NCBI RefSeq assembly: GCF_947172395.1
Contig: NC_069090.1
Location: 8,380,291-8,444,290 of the forward strand
Source: Bicyclus anynana
Lineage: Eukaryota; Arthropoda; Insecta; Lepidoptera; Nymphalidae
Length of the DNA stretch: 64,000 nt
Direction of reading: 5' to 3'
Shown here: piece by piece, positions 1 to 11,400 of the stretch
Numbering within the stretch: position 1 is the stretch's first letter
How the letters are laid out: the number at the start of each line of letters is the position of its first letter
The notes under the pieces: model-generated
What the model was told of the DNA's origin: nothing
Databases searched by the model: none
The model's input: only the letters and a program-made list of their open reading frames with translations
Translations under genes and position numbers: made by a program

Positions 1-70
1 ACAATTTAATTAGATTTTTTCAAATTAGTCTCATTAAATATACCAATATAAATTGATATTACTCTTTCAG

Positions 71-3000
71 GGTTTCGTATATCTGTCTTTGCGACATTAT
101 TTACCTTTGGATTGGTGAATTGTGCATTTCGAAACTTTGAAACGCTTAAAATACCCGTGAATGTCGGTAAGCTTATATTTTTAGCACTTCTAAATTTCAT
201 TGTATGGTCAGGTACAATATTTGCATAAATTACGGAGTTGCAGTCAAACTGGAACCAGTTTTTTTTAAATCTTCTGGTACAGTCTCTTCAAATTATAAAA
301 TAACATTTTCAGGTGTTATCCTTCCACCAAACACTGTAACTGAAATAGCATTTGCTTCTGCTCTCGCACGAGCTTCAATGGAGAGTGAGCGATATAATTT
401 TGCAATGAAAATTGTGTACGTTCCTTATGGAGACAGCTTCGCAGCGTCAAAAGCCGGTAAAACTAGAAATAAGGCATCCTTATATATTGAAGTTTACAAT
501 CTGCTAATTCCTAATCATCGTTATCAACCCATATTCGGCTCACTGCTGAGCACGAGTCTCTTGGGTTAAGAGGGGTTATTCCAATAGTCCACCACGCTGG
601 CCCAATGCGGATTGGAGACTTTATTGAAATTAAGAAAATTCTCAGGTATGCAAGTTTCCTCACGATGTTTTTCCTTCGCCGTTTTCTAATTCCTAATATT
701 TATCAATATTTATAGCATGCGAATTATTGGAAATCGGTGTGATAGCAATTTACGGACCTATTGATCCTGTCTCGACTTCTGCTGTTGAAGCAAGATGTCG
801 GTCTGTAAAAGTACCTCATATTCAAGTAAGTCTTTGTATTTCTTTTGGATATTTTAACTTTCGCAGTTACAAAATATTTATCTGAATTAATTTACTGCGA
901 CTAGTAAGGCCTCACCGGAAGACAGAAAGGCTAGCTCATTTTTTGCACAAAGCCAAAAAACTCATTGAAAGAATCAGTGGCAAAGGGTCAGTCTTTCCCA
1001 CCCACTTTGTAAAGCTATTTCGATAATTATTGCTAAGTTAATAATTGTAATATTTTTGCATGTCCCTTATTTGAGCTATTAGCAAATTCTTGTCATATAT
1101 TGGTACGAATTCTGCTATTTTATATTAAAGGCCGTGTGGCGTCCGCCTCATCCTAGAGGGTTAGAGAGACCGTCTCCCCCTGGCATAAACTTGTATCCGG
1201 AAGCAGTTGCTCTATCGAAGGCTGTCGCCTTGTTTATCAAGGACAATGATTGGGATAGATTTACACTACTCTATGATGACGATCACGGTAAGATAACCTA
1301 ATCTTGCACTGCAAACTTGCACAAGCCATTATTTAAAGTGAACACGACAACAAGAATAAAGAAAGGTGGTTTGTAGAAATTATAATACTGGCAATTGGTA
1401 GTGCTGTGTATCTCAACATTGGATTTCACAACTTTTTACGGAAGAACAACTGAGTTGTGAGATTTGGTATATTTTACAAGTGTTGTTTTTATACTTGATA
1501 GTTTATCAGATAGCTTTTTTTAAGGGCTCATAAGACTACAAGAGATTTTGAAACATGCTGATCAGAGTCAAAAGTGGGTGGCACGTAGATTGAAGCCCGG
1601 CGAAGACAATCGCCAATTGCTTAAGGCGTTAAAAGCTTATGGTGAATCCAGAGTAGTTATAGACTGTCCCTCTGACAGAATCCTACATTACCTGCGGCAA
1701 GCTTTCGAAGTAAATTTCTTTGAAGATTATATGGTAAGATATTAATCTAGGTATTCTATCTATTTCCATTTACAAGTATAAGCTATAATAGCTGAATCCG
1801 TTGGTTAAAGTGTTTGGATATCTTTAATAAAATATTAATTTTGACTAGGTAGGTATATACATACATTTGCTAACTATCGTAATACTAAAAATAGTAAATT
1901 ATTTATCCAGAGTTATGTCCTGATATCATTGGATGCACATACATTGGATCTTCAGGAGTTAAGATATGGATTATCCAACGTCACATGTCTGAGAATATTC
2001 GATCATTCTGATGCGAGAACACGATCTTACCTCGCAGATTGGAAGGCAAGAACGACGTCTGATGTAAAAATTCCACATCAAACTCATGAAATAACAGTAA
2101 GTTTTGAATTTAGTTGGTATAAAATCGTTGATAATTATAAAATCAATTTTCTCTGCCAATTCTTCAGGTTATACAATATAAACATTTTTTTAGACATTTA
2201 AAGTTTAAAAAGCTTTGAAATGTTTAGGTGGAAGCAGCTCTGGCAAGCGATGCAGCGAGATTGATAACAGATGCAGTAGAAAGTGCACCAGATGAATTCA
2301 AAATAGAGGCCCAATCAATAGAATGTGGTTCTGATACCCAATGGGAGGCTGGCGAAGATTTTATTAACCACTTGTTAACTGTAAATATCCGGAGTTATAT
2401 AGCTTTAGTTTTGTACAAAAAATTATTGAAGGCAGTCATTAAATGATTTTTTTTTATTTATGATTTAATTTTTTCTAGAATCCAATAACAGGTATAACTG
2501 GACAGATATCGGTCGACAATACAACTGGAGAAAGAATAAATTTCAATGTAGAAATAATGGAACTTTCTAACAGCGGGTTTAACAGAATTGCTCAATGGAA
2601 TCCAGAAGAGGGTTTTAAATATGCCCGAACCCCTAGTGAAGTGTCTGACCTTTTAGCGGAAAAATGGCAGAACAAAACATTTAGAGTTGTATCTCGTTTA
2701 GGAGCTCCGTACCTTATTGAAAGAACTCCTAAAGAGGGCGAAGTATTAGTTGGTAATGATCGTTACGAGGGATACTCGAAGGATCTTATACATGAGGTTT
2801 TAAAAGAAACATTGCATCTTAATTATGAGTTTGAAATCGTACCAGGAAATTTGTATGGTGCTTATAATAAAGAGACTAAAAAATGGGATGGTTTAATAGG
2901 TCACCTTGTAGAAAGGGTAAGTATGTTTGCTCTTTTTGATTCCATGCGCGCTTTTTTCATAATTATCTTATAGTTCATTAGATTTGAGCGAGTTTCTTAC

Positions 3001-5644
3001 TATCTATCAATAAAATTTATGCTTTCTTTACTCATACTTTACAGAAAGCTGACCTAGCAATTTGTGACTTAACTATAACTTACGAACGAAGAGCTGCCGT
3101 GGATTTCACGACTCCATTTATGACGCTAGGAATTAGCATTCTCTATTCAAAGGCCGCACCCCCAGAGCCTGAACTCTTTTCATTCTTGAAACCATTTTCG
3201 GTAGATGTTTGGATTTACATGGCTGCCGCGTACTTGATGGTTTCCCTTTTCTTACACATTTTAGCTAGGTAATGTTCATATAATATCTACATATTATTTA
3301 CATTCTAGACGAATAAATTTATCGTTTATTCTTTTCACTTAACTTCTATTTCTATTTAAATGTAATAAGTATATATAATAAGTTCTATTTCAGAATTTAA
3401 ACTATCGTGAGTGTTCTATGTAGTAAGTTCTATTTCTATGTGAATATGTATTTATAGTAAACTATGTATTTATGTTTATTTGCAGATTGGCGCCAAATGA
3501 TTGGGAGAATCCGCATCCTTGCGACAAATCTCCAGAAGAACTAGAAAATATTTGGCATATCAAAAACTGTTGCTGGCTGACTATGGGATCGATTATGACA
3601 CAAGGATCTGATATTTTACCAAAGTAATGGTTTTACAGTAAAGTTTATAATAATTCTTTTCCGCTTCGAAAGTGTGTTCATTTTACTTAGGTACCTAAAT
3701 AATATGATTATTTTCACTGCAGGGGCTATTCTACAAGATGGGTATGTGGGATGTGGTGGTTCTTCGCACTTATTATGTGTTCGTCTTATACAGCTAATCT
3801 TGCTGCTTTTCTTACCAATGCTGCTATGGATGACTCAATTAAGAGCGTAGAAGATTTAGCTAGCCAGACAAAAATTAAATATGGTACATTAAAAGGAGGT
3901 TCTACGTCTTCGTTTTTTAGGGTGCGATATTATATCTTATTTTATATACTTTGGGTTTGATTTATTCTTGACTAAAAATGCACTGTTTAATGTAGCTTTT
4001 TAGTTAGTTAGTTTTAGTTTCTTTTAAATTGCAAACATTTTATCTTGTGTATAATTAAATTTAACTAATAATTTTCGAGTTGCGTTTCAGCGTTCAAATG
4101 TCTCTACTTTTCAAAAAATGTGGGCAGCAATGGAGTCTGCACGACCGTCAGTTTTTGTTGCAAGTAATGATGAGGGACTCGAAAGAGTTCAAAAAGGTAA
4201 AAGATCTTATGCGTTCTTGATGGAATCCGCTGCGATCGAATATCAACTCGAAAGGCATTGTGAATTGATGCAAGTCGGTGGGCTTCTAGATTCTAAAGGA
4301 TTTGGAATTGCTATGCCATTTTGTAAGTATTATTATTAGACCTTCAATTTTAATTTTTTTGCTGTTTTAAATTATTTTGCAAAAGTATTATCCTTCGTAA
4401 TGAAATAGAACTAATAACTACAGAGTTTTAATTAAGGGCTTGTTTTAGCATCATCATATCGTACAGCCGTTGATAATGCAGTATTGAAATTAGCAGAAAG
4501 TGGGAAATTGGTAGAACTAAAAAACCGTTGGTGGAAAGTGCCAGAAGATGAAGCATGTGTTGTAAGTGATTTGCATTTAACATTTCTTGTACATGCAATA
4601 TACAAAACATTATCTTAATTGATATGTAACTGGTAGATTACTCGTGCGAGCATGGTTTTGTAAACTTTGTTTTTTTTTTGTAGACAGAAGAAGCTACCGA
4701 AGAAGGTGCCAGTGCCGCTGAATTGGGTGTGGACAATGTTGGTGGTGTGTTTGTTGTACTGGGGATAGGGTGTGGTATGGCAGCTGCTATGGGAGGCTTG
4801 GAGTTTCTCTGGCATGTTAGAGATGTAGCTGTTGAACAAAAGGTTAGATGAGTTATATTTATGTCAAGGTTCTATATATAACATACCTAACCATAAGAAG
4901 CTAGCGTTTATAAAAAGAATAGCCAACTGACTGAATAGAAGACTGACATTTAAGATGATGTTGATGATCTAGATGTTTAACAAACATTTATTGTAAGGAG
5001 CTAAACCACAGAGCATTCTTCAGAAGTTTCACAGATGTAAGCCGGGTCCACAGTTGTATCATTTACCCTATCACTCAATCCGTCTATGTATGACCGTATT
5101 ATTTGTCGTACCTACTATATAAATCTTGTTACTATAAAAAGCTTGTATTCGTAAACGCTTTTCGGCTTTACTCCGACGTAACATCATCTCCACCGACCAC
5201 CTCATATGGTGATTGTACTATAACAGATTCAACATGGAACGCGTATCGAGTATATGAGCGGCGTAGACATCATCGTCCACATTAACGAACTTGATACCGG
5301 CAATGCCGGTGAGCAGATTGCGTGACTGTTGCAAACGTAGTAGACCTTGCTTTACGTAGAAGGTACAGTTTATCTCCCCGTGGCCTTGCCTTCTACAAAT
5401 CGTCTAAAATCTAATTTAAAGTCCCAAACCATGTTTTACCATGTTTTCGTATAATTCACAGATGACACCTTCTGAGGCTTTTTGGGCTGAGCTCACATTC
5501 GCTCTAAGTTTCTGGGAGACGGAGAAACCTGTGCAACACGACCGGTCGTCATCGTCGGCATCGAATTCAAACATAGCATCGAGAGCGTCGTCAGTTCTCA
5601 GATCAGCAGCAGACTTATTTCATCTTGATGTATTTAATAAATAG
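71..5644 (+). CDS. Ionotropic glutamate receptor, kainate type (5' end outside window)
   Basis: Ligand-gated cation channel subunit of the neuronal plasma membrane. Fifteen exons join in frame with GT-AG borders: 71-166, 313-456, 716-825, 1131-1287, 1525-1733, 1911-2096, 2228-2380, 2479-2916, 3045-3268, 3486-3623, 3723-3921, 4091-4322, 4449-4561, 4684-4842, 5462-5644, giving about 912 residues. Exon 1 encodes a hydrophobic signal-like stretch; its first two bases finish a codon from upstream, so the start lies outside. Exons 2-7 form the amino-terminal domain. S1 has GNDRYEGYSKDL and the glutamate-binding Arg in LTITYERR. The pore region is MTQGSDILPK, followed by the gating motif SYTANLAAFLT in exon 11. 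S2 has GGSTSSFFR and the ligand Glu in FLMES. M4 is in exon 14. The Q/R-site position reads Thr, and the Pro usually before the TIT motif is Asp. Kainate-type rather than AMPA-type by overall motifs; the exact orthologue is not determined. Confidence 0.93.
504..690 (-). repeat. tRNA-derived SINE family B, 3' part, in a receptor intron
   Basis: Reading on the minus strand, the sequence has the same segment (fragments such as 'ccgcattgggccag' and 'gagccgaatatgggttga') found at 15734-16034, 37690-37832, 51893-52107 and 60985-61112. It sits wholly inside the second intron of the glutamate receptor gene. No tRNA-like head is visible here, so the copy is 5' truncated. Confidence 0.7.
4843..5461 (+). 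other. Last intron of the glutamate receptor gene
   Basis: Donor gttaga after the M4 exon and acceptor attcacag before the C-terminal tail exon. I see no coding segment or clear repeat in it. Confidence 0.6.
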
Positions 5645-5679
5645 ATATTTAACTTTATAATTTAGAAAGGAAATATTTC

Positions 5680-5685
5680 AATAAA
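5680..5685 (+). terminator. Polyadenylation signal of the glutamate receptor gene
   Basis: AATAAA lies 36 bp after the TAG stop of the receptor in AT-rich sequence. Canonical hexamer; the cleavage site itself is not visible. Confidence 0.6.
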
Positions 5686-5686
5686 A

Positions 5687-6370
5687 ATACATTAAATTTT
5701 AATTGTTGTAATAGCAATCTTTCTATGGGGCTACTTACTCGTATTTATATTAATGTTGAAACGAGCCGTGTCATCATCATCATCTGCTGAGACCTTATCC
5801 CAATTAATTAGGGTCAGATTTTTTTTTTAATCTCTCTTTTTTGACCTTCCTCTCATATCTTTCCACTTGCAATTTCAATATTCTTCTGGTAATATTCATC
5901 CTTCCGCATTCTTTTATCCATACCAAGCTAACCTTTTACTCTTCAACATTTTCGTCACTTTTCAGACTTCCTCTTATATACTCAATTTTTATTCTTGTCA
6001 CATCACACATCCATCTCAACATAAGCATTTCATTCAATGCATTCTTCTACTATACGTCCTTTTTACCGCGCAACATTCCAATCCATACATTACGGCAGGT
6101 CTACCTATACTCGTATACATAAACGACGGTTTTGTATATTTTACCCTTAAGTAAGAGGAATTCGAGGGTCACGAGCAGTATCGTGGGTATAAAAAAAGGA
6201 ATAATAACGCAGTTTAGTGCATAATGGAATTTATTCAAAACACTGAAGTGTTAAAAAATATCCTTATGAAATACCAAAGACATCATGTAGACATACTAAA
6301 GACGTGATCTGCATTTGGTTTGCGTTTTTAAAAAATCACTGAAAACATTGTGCTTTAGATATTTAGGTAA
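5687..6370. other. Spacer between convergent glutamate and gustatory receptor genes
   Basis: AT-rich. Around 5770-5830 there is a pyrimidine-rich remnant starting 'tcatcatcatcatctgctgagacc', a common style of lepidopteran interspersed repeat. The open frames at 5841-6154 are low-complexity and not convincing. No gene seen. Confidence 0.5.
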
Positions 6371-8333
6371 TTACAGTTCCAACATAACTACGTACAGTGT
6401 AGTAGCGCCACCAATTACCTGTCATACAAAATACAAAAATCATTTTTAGCTTTTTAGCATAATAAATAATGTTTTTACTTTGATTACTTGACGAAACAAA
6501 GATTAAGAATAGGGATGATGACAGTTTTTTTGATTGCAAATAAATTACGAGTAGGTATGCTAATAGTAAAGATTTTTCTAGAAGTAACAGGATATCTGCG
6601 ATCATTACTTTTGGAGCTACAGGAATTTAAAGGGTCAGATTTGTGGCACTGCCTCGGATCCCTGAATGACGCCCCATACAAAATGGCACGTATTAATGAC
6701 GTTGTTGATTGATGAACAAATCAACATGGTATCTCGAAAGTGACTATTTAAAGCGAAGGTTACATCCATTCTTCTAGTACTTACTGAGGATATTATGGGT
6801 CTTCCGATTGAACAGATTCCCATCACTGAGAAAGAGACGTCATTGAGGAGCAATTGCTTGAGAAAAGTATCCGATGCCTCAAATAGTGGATCAGCCTCAC
6901 AAGTTACCTCGCACATAATCTGAGCCACCAATAGCTTTGTTTGTAATACCTGTAATATATTTTTTAAAGAGTATTTGCATCTTATTCTCTACATTTATGA
7001 CCAATAATTTCGTGCAACTACAATAAGCCAGAAAGATTGTGTTTAAAGAGGTGCTACAATAGGGATGATGACAGTTTTTATAAAATTGTATTTAACTTAA
7101 GAGTATGCTAATAGTTAAAAGCAATTTTGTTGAAGTAACAGGGTATCTGCGATCATTCGAAGCTACAGGGATTTAATGGGTCAATTTTGTGGCGCTGCCA
7201 TGCTTAATAGCTCATTGCCAAAATGCTAGACTACTCGCAAATGGCTCGAAAGAATGTCGTCGCTGAGAGATAGTTAAATATGTATGGGCGTTCAAACAAA
7301 ATTACAAATATCTTTGTTACTTGTGCTTTTAGTTTATACTTCATGTAATGGTAAATGTCGCATTGAATGTAAGGAAGTTAAAAATTTATAAATATTCATC
7401 TAATTACATTAATTGATTGATTTTGAAATTTTATAATCTCATTTACCTATTTTGTTAACATCCAAACAATCTTAGTTTTGTTGAAATGTGTTAGTTAGTT
7501 AATATTGACCTCTTTTAATTTACCCAAATGTCTCATAAAAATCATTATAATATAGAAACCTTGTCATCATCCGTACCTATAGTCAATCTGGCGGGAATAG
7601 AATCCAAGACCGCACGTAGTTGGGCCCTACCCCTTTACCATGGAGCTATTGAGGAGATTGCGATAAGATAATATATAACATTTTCTTTGTTAAGGTATAA
7701 CGAACTGATATGGAAAACAAAGTAAGATAATATTTACCTCTTCCTTAATACGATGGCAGGGTTGCACGAGCAGTATAACTCTATAGTTGTGACACAGAAA
7801 CCAGATAATTTCAAGCATGACAGTTTGAACGGTATCTAAAACATTACCTACTTAAGACACATAAAAAAAGTTCCATCATAACATAACATAGTACAGAACA
7901 AGCAGGCATTCGATATAGGGTCCGCTTCATAGAATAGGCACAGAGAGTCGGGAGGGAGGGGGGGCTAGGACTACTCAGCCTCCCCAACAGTCAACTTCAC
8001 TACAAACAGTAGTGCACTCAGAATAATTACTGATGAGACTCTGGACGAATGGCGGTATCACCATTTTCACAGGCTATACTATCAAATGGCACAGGCCGGT
8101 GTCGGGAAGCTGCGACACCGTTCAAACTCTGCGACGACCAACCCATAAAATACGCAGCGTGGTCATTATAACGCATTACCTTGAATGGATAAGAGCTCCA
8201 AACTGCCCCTTGGGCTAAATCGCGTTTTAGAGAGCCGCTGGCTGCTAGCGGCTCGAGACCGTGGTGTTTGGAAATCCATAGAAAAGGCCTATGGGTTATG
8301 TCTAACAGTAGAGATCCATCGTGGCTAATAATA

Positions 8334-8405
<72 letters not shown>

Positions 8406-11400
8406 GTGATGATGATAATGATGGTGATGGTGATGGTGATGATGATAAATGTAGATACTTACGATTGCTGCAGTTGTTTGTATATTGCAAGCATGAGGTC
8501 AACAATAGTGGTAAAAGACTAACCTGTCTCATTAACTAAAGCGTGTCTCATATTATTGATAGTTATTACTAAATAAATAGTAGGGACAATGAGATGGACC
8601 AACAGAAAGAAGTTATCATTATCGTTGAGGTCTCGAACTACGTCACATGTTCGAACGAAGCAGTTCGATATCTTACGTACTTCTCGAGCTAGTCGGATCG
8701 TTGGAGTGATTTTTATATCTGCAACACACATAGAGAGCGGGCTAGTTAGAGACATCAATAAGCGGAAGGTCTTGTACCTAGGACAGGATAGGTTTCTCGT
8801 GCCGATGATCATGATCGGCAAGATCGCAAGGAAAAGAGGAGTGGGAAGATGGAAGATGTCAAAGCTACTGAATGATTACAAACAGTGGAGTTGCATAAAG
8901 ACGATTGGAAAACTATATATGGTTTAACCTGGAAGTTATAACGTAACTTTATTTCCTGAATTGACTTTATCTATTATAACACCAAAATATAAAAATACTT
9001 TCTTGGTAATTACCTTACCTTGTTTTATTTTTACATTGCCAAGTAAGTCGATAGCCTTGTTGATGGAAGTAACTGGAAGATATGAGTAACTGATTGCATT
9101 CCTTGATAACGGGCTTGAGCGTTTGTTGATTGCTGTTAAACAAAACGTTAATACGTATAAAATATTGATTATGTGAAATTAGTGTGCCTCTCTGATCTTT
9201 CTTTACACCCTCAAGTACACAGAGCCGATCAGCCAAGACGATTTTTTCCAAGCGCATCAAATCCTTGACTTAAGCGCGATGCAAGCAGGGGGCAGCTTTT
9301 CCCTTTTTGGTATATGGACCGGTTTCTTTTGGTTTACCGCGCTATCGATTGTTTTCTCTACAGTTACATTCGAAAGATTCCATCGCGATGTCATATTTTC
9401 GGCATAGTCTATGACCTATCCAGTTCCACTATCCGCGTCTAATTTGGTCTAGAATAGGGCTGTTTAGTCAGGGTCCAGAGACCAAAGATACCAAAGACAG
9501 TCAGTGACGTAGCTAGGTAAACAAGGGCCCTGGTGCAAACGAAACAATTGGGCCCCATAACAATCTAAACTGGTTAGGTTTTATTCAGTAAAATATGAAA
9601 TATAATACTTCAAATACATAAAAATGCTAAGCTACTTTAGCATCAGCTGTTTTCAGTTCTATTGCGATTTCCTCGTAAGGATTCAAGGATTCCCTAAGCT
9701 TGAGGGCCCCGGAGCATAAACCTAAACTTGTAAACTACTAAACCTAAACCTAAACTACTAAACCCCTGATAGCTACGCCATTAAATACAGTATATAAAGG
9801 AGGACGGCATATAGATACTTCTTAATAAAGGAGCAGCTTATCGATTGAAAAGGCAACATATTTCCAAGTTTTGCATCTTTTTACTTTACAGTTAAAGATA
9901 ATAATTAGAGTTTAACAGCTCCAGAAATCACATTAGACTTTACTCTTCAGCCTACACCAACCCCACAAATTCGCCCTTTTTTAAATCTCTTCTCGTGCCT
10001 ATTTTGAGGAGCTTCCTCATATTGGAGCCCTGACCACCGATTGATTGGGCACTGGGTTTTACATTTTTCAATAGTGTTTTACGTATTTTATAAACATTTT
10101 TAAAAATAAAAAAGGATACTTAAGTAAATACCTAAATAAATAAGAAAAAGATTATACAAACAATATGAATAGTTAATAATAGTCATTAAAATTTAGTAAC
10201 TAACATTCACGCCTTATCTGTGCTAGAGCATCCTCTAGACATTTGTTGATAGCTACAAAGCATGTGTTTATATTGAACGCGACAGAAATAAAGTGCAACA
10301 TCATTATTTCCAGACATCCATACAGGGTGAAATCTATCAACGTGATGAACACTGAAACGAAATTATTTCTTTTAATATGTAATATTTTTTTTTAATTTGC
10401 TATTATCCGCGAAAAGCCGACGAATCCATGCGACAAAATACTCTCTACGTACGTTTCACCCCGAAACCGGAGCATCCTCAGGAGATGTTGACTCTACAAC
10501 GTGTAAAACGTCGGCTTTTCGCGGATAATAGCAAAATAAATAAATTATTATATATTCATGATGAACTTCCGCAAAGTAACGCCTGCTTCTATCCAATTAT
10601 TTCTTTTATCGGAATGTCGCAAACTCAATGCGTAAGTAAGAATGTCTGTCTGTCTGTTACCATCATAGGATCATAATTATAAAATATAACACATGACGCC
10701 GCGCGGTTTCTCCCGCGTGGTTACCGTTCCCGCAGGAATACGGGGATAAAAAAAACCATAGCCTTCATCGATAAATGGGCTAACTAACACTGAAAGAATT
10801 TTTCAAATCAGACCAGTAGTTCCTGTAATACATGAACTATTAGATAAATATAAAAAAATGCTTAAATAAAGTTTTAAATTTCACTCAAATAAAAATCAAT
10901 TATTTCAAGCAAGTTTTTAAAAATACTTTGACTGCGGTTAAGTTAAATATAATATTTTGTTTTTGATATAGAATTTATTATATTTTAGGTTTAGTAAATG
11001 TATAGATTAAAAATGTTTGTGAAACTTGAAAATTTTCAAGGTCTATTCACGAAAATGTGTAGTATACCTACATTGTCTTTATCGTTACTTATATAGAAAA
11101 CGTAAAATGTAATAGATTTCAAAACAGGGTAAAAGTTTACACAATTGCGCGAATAAAGTCCCGGGCGTTTGGTGGTTACACATAAATATTTTCGTTTGAA
11201 ATTAAAAGAGTAATTAATATTTTGAGTAATCATACAATCATTGTTGTTCCAAAAATCTGTCAGCGGCAAAATCCAAATCTCAAATAATATCATGGTTATC
11301 ATAAAAATGGCATGCCATTGTTTCAATCCTGTAGAACCCAAGTATTTGTAATTGAGGCTATTTTTAATCTGGAAATAAAAAAATATTACGGATGCTGCGT

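Noticed and set aside
5841..6154. Two overlapping open frames of 93-95 codons
   Set aside because: Biased pyrimidine-rich sequence with no domain, no splice logic, and located in a repeat-like spacer.
8268..8539. Open frames encoding runs of Met, Asp or Ser
   Set aside because: They are translations of the (GAT)n microsatellite in three frames; no start context or conserved domain.
9015..9260. 81-residue minus-strand open frame as an exon
   Set aside because: The true gustatory receptor exon here is 9019-9132 in another frame, which alone joins in phase to the exons on both sides.
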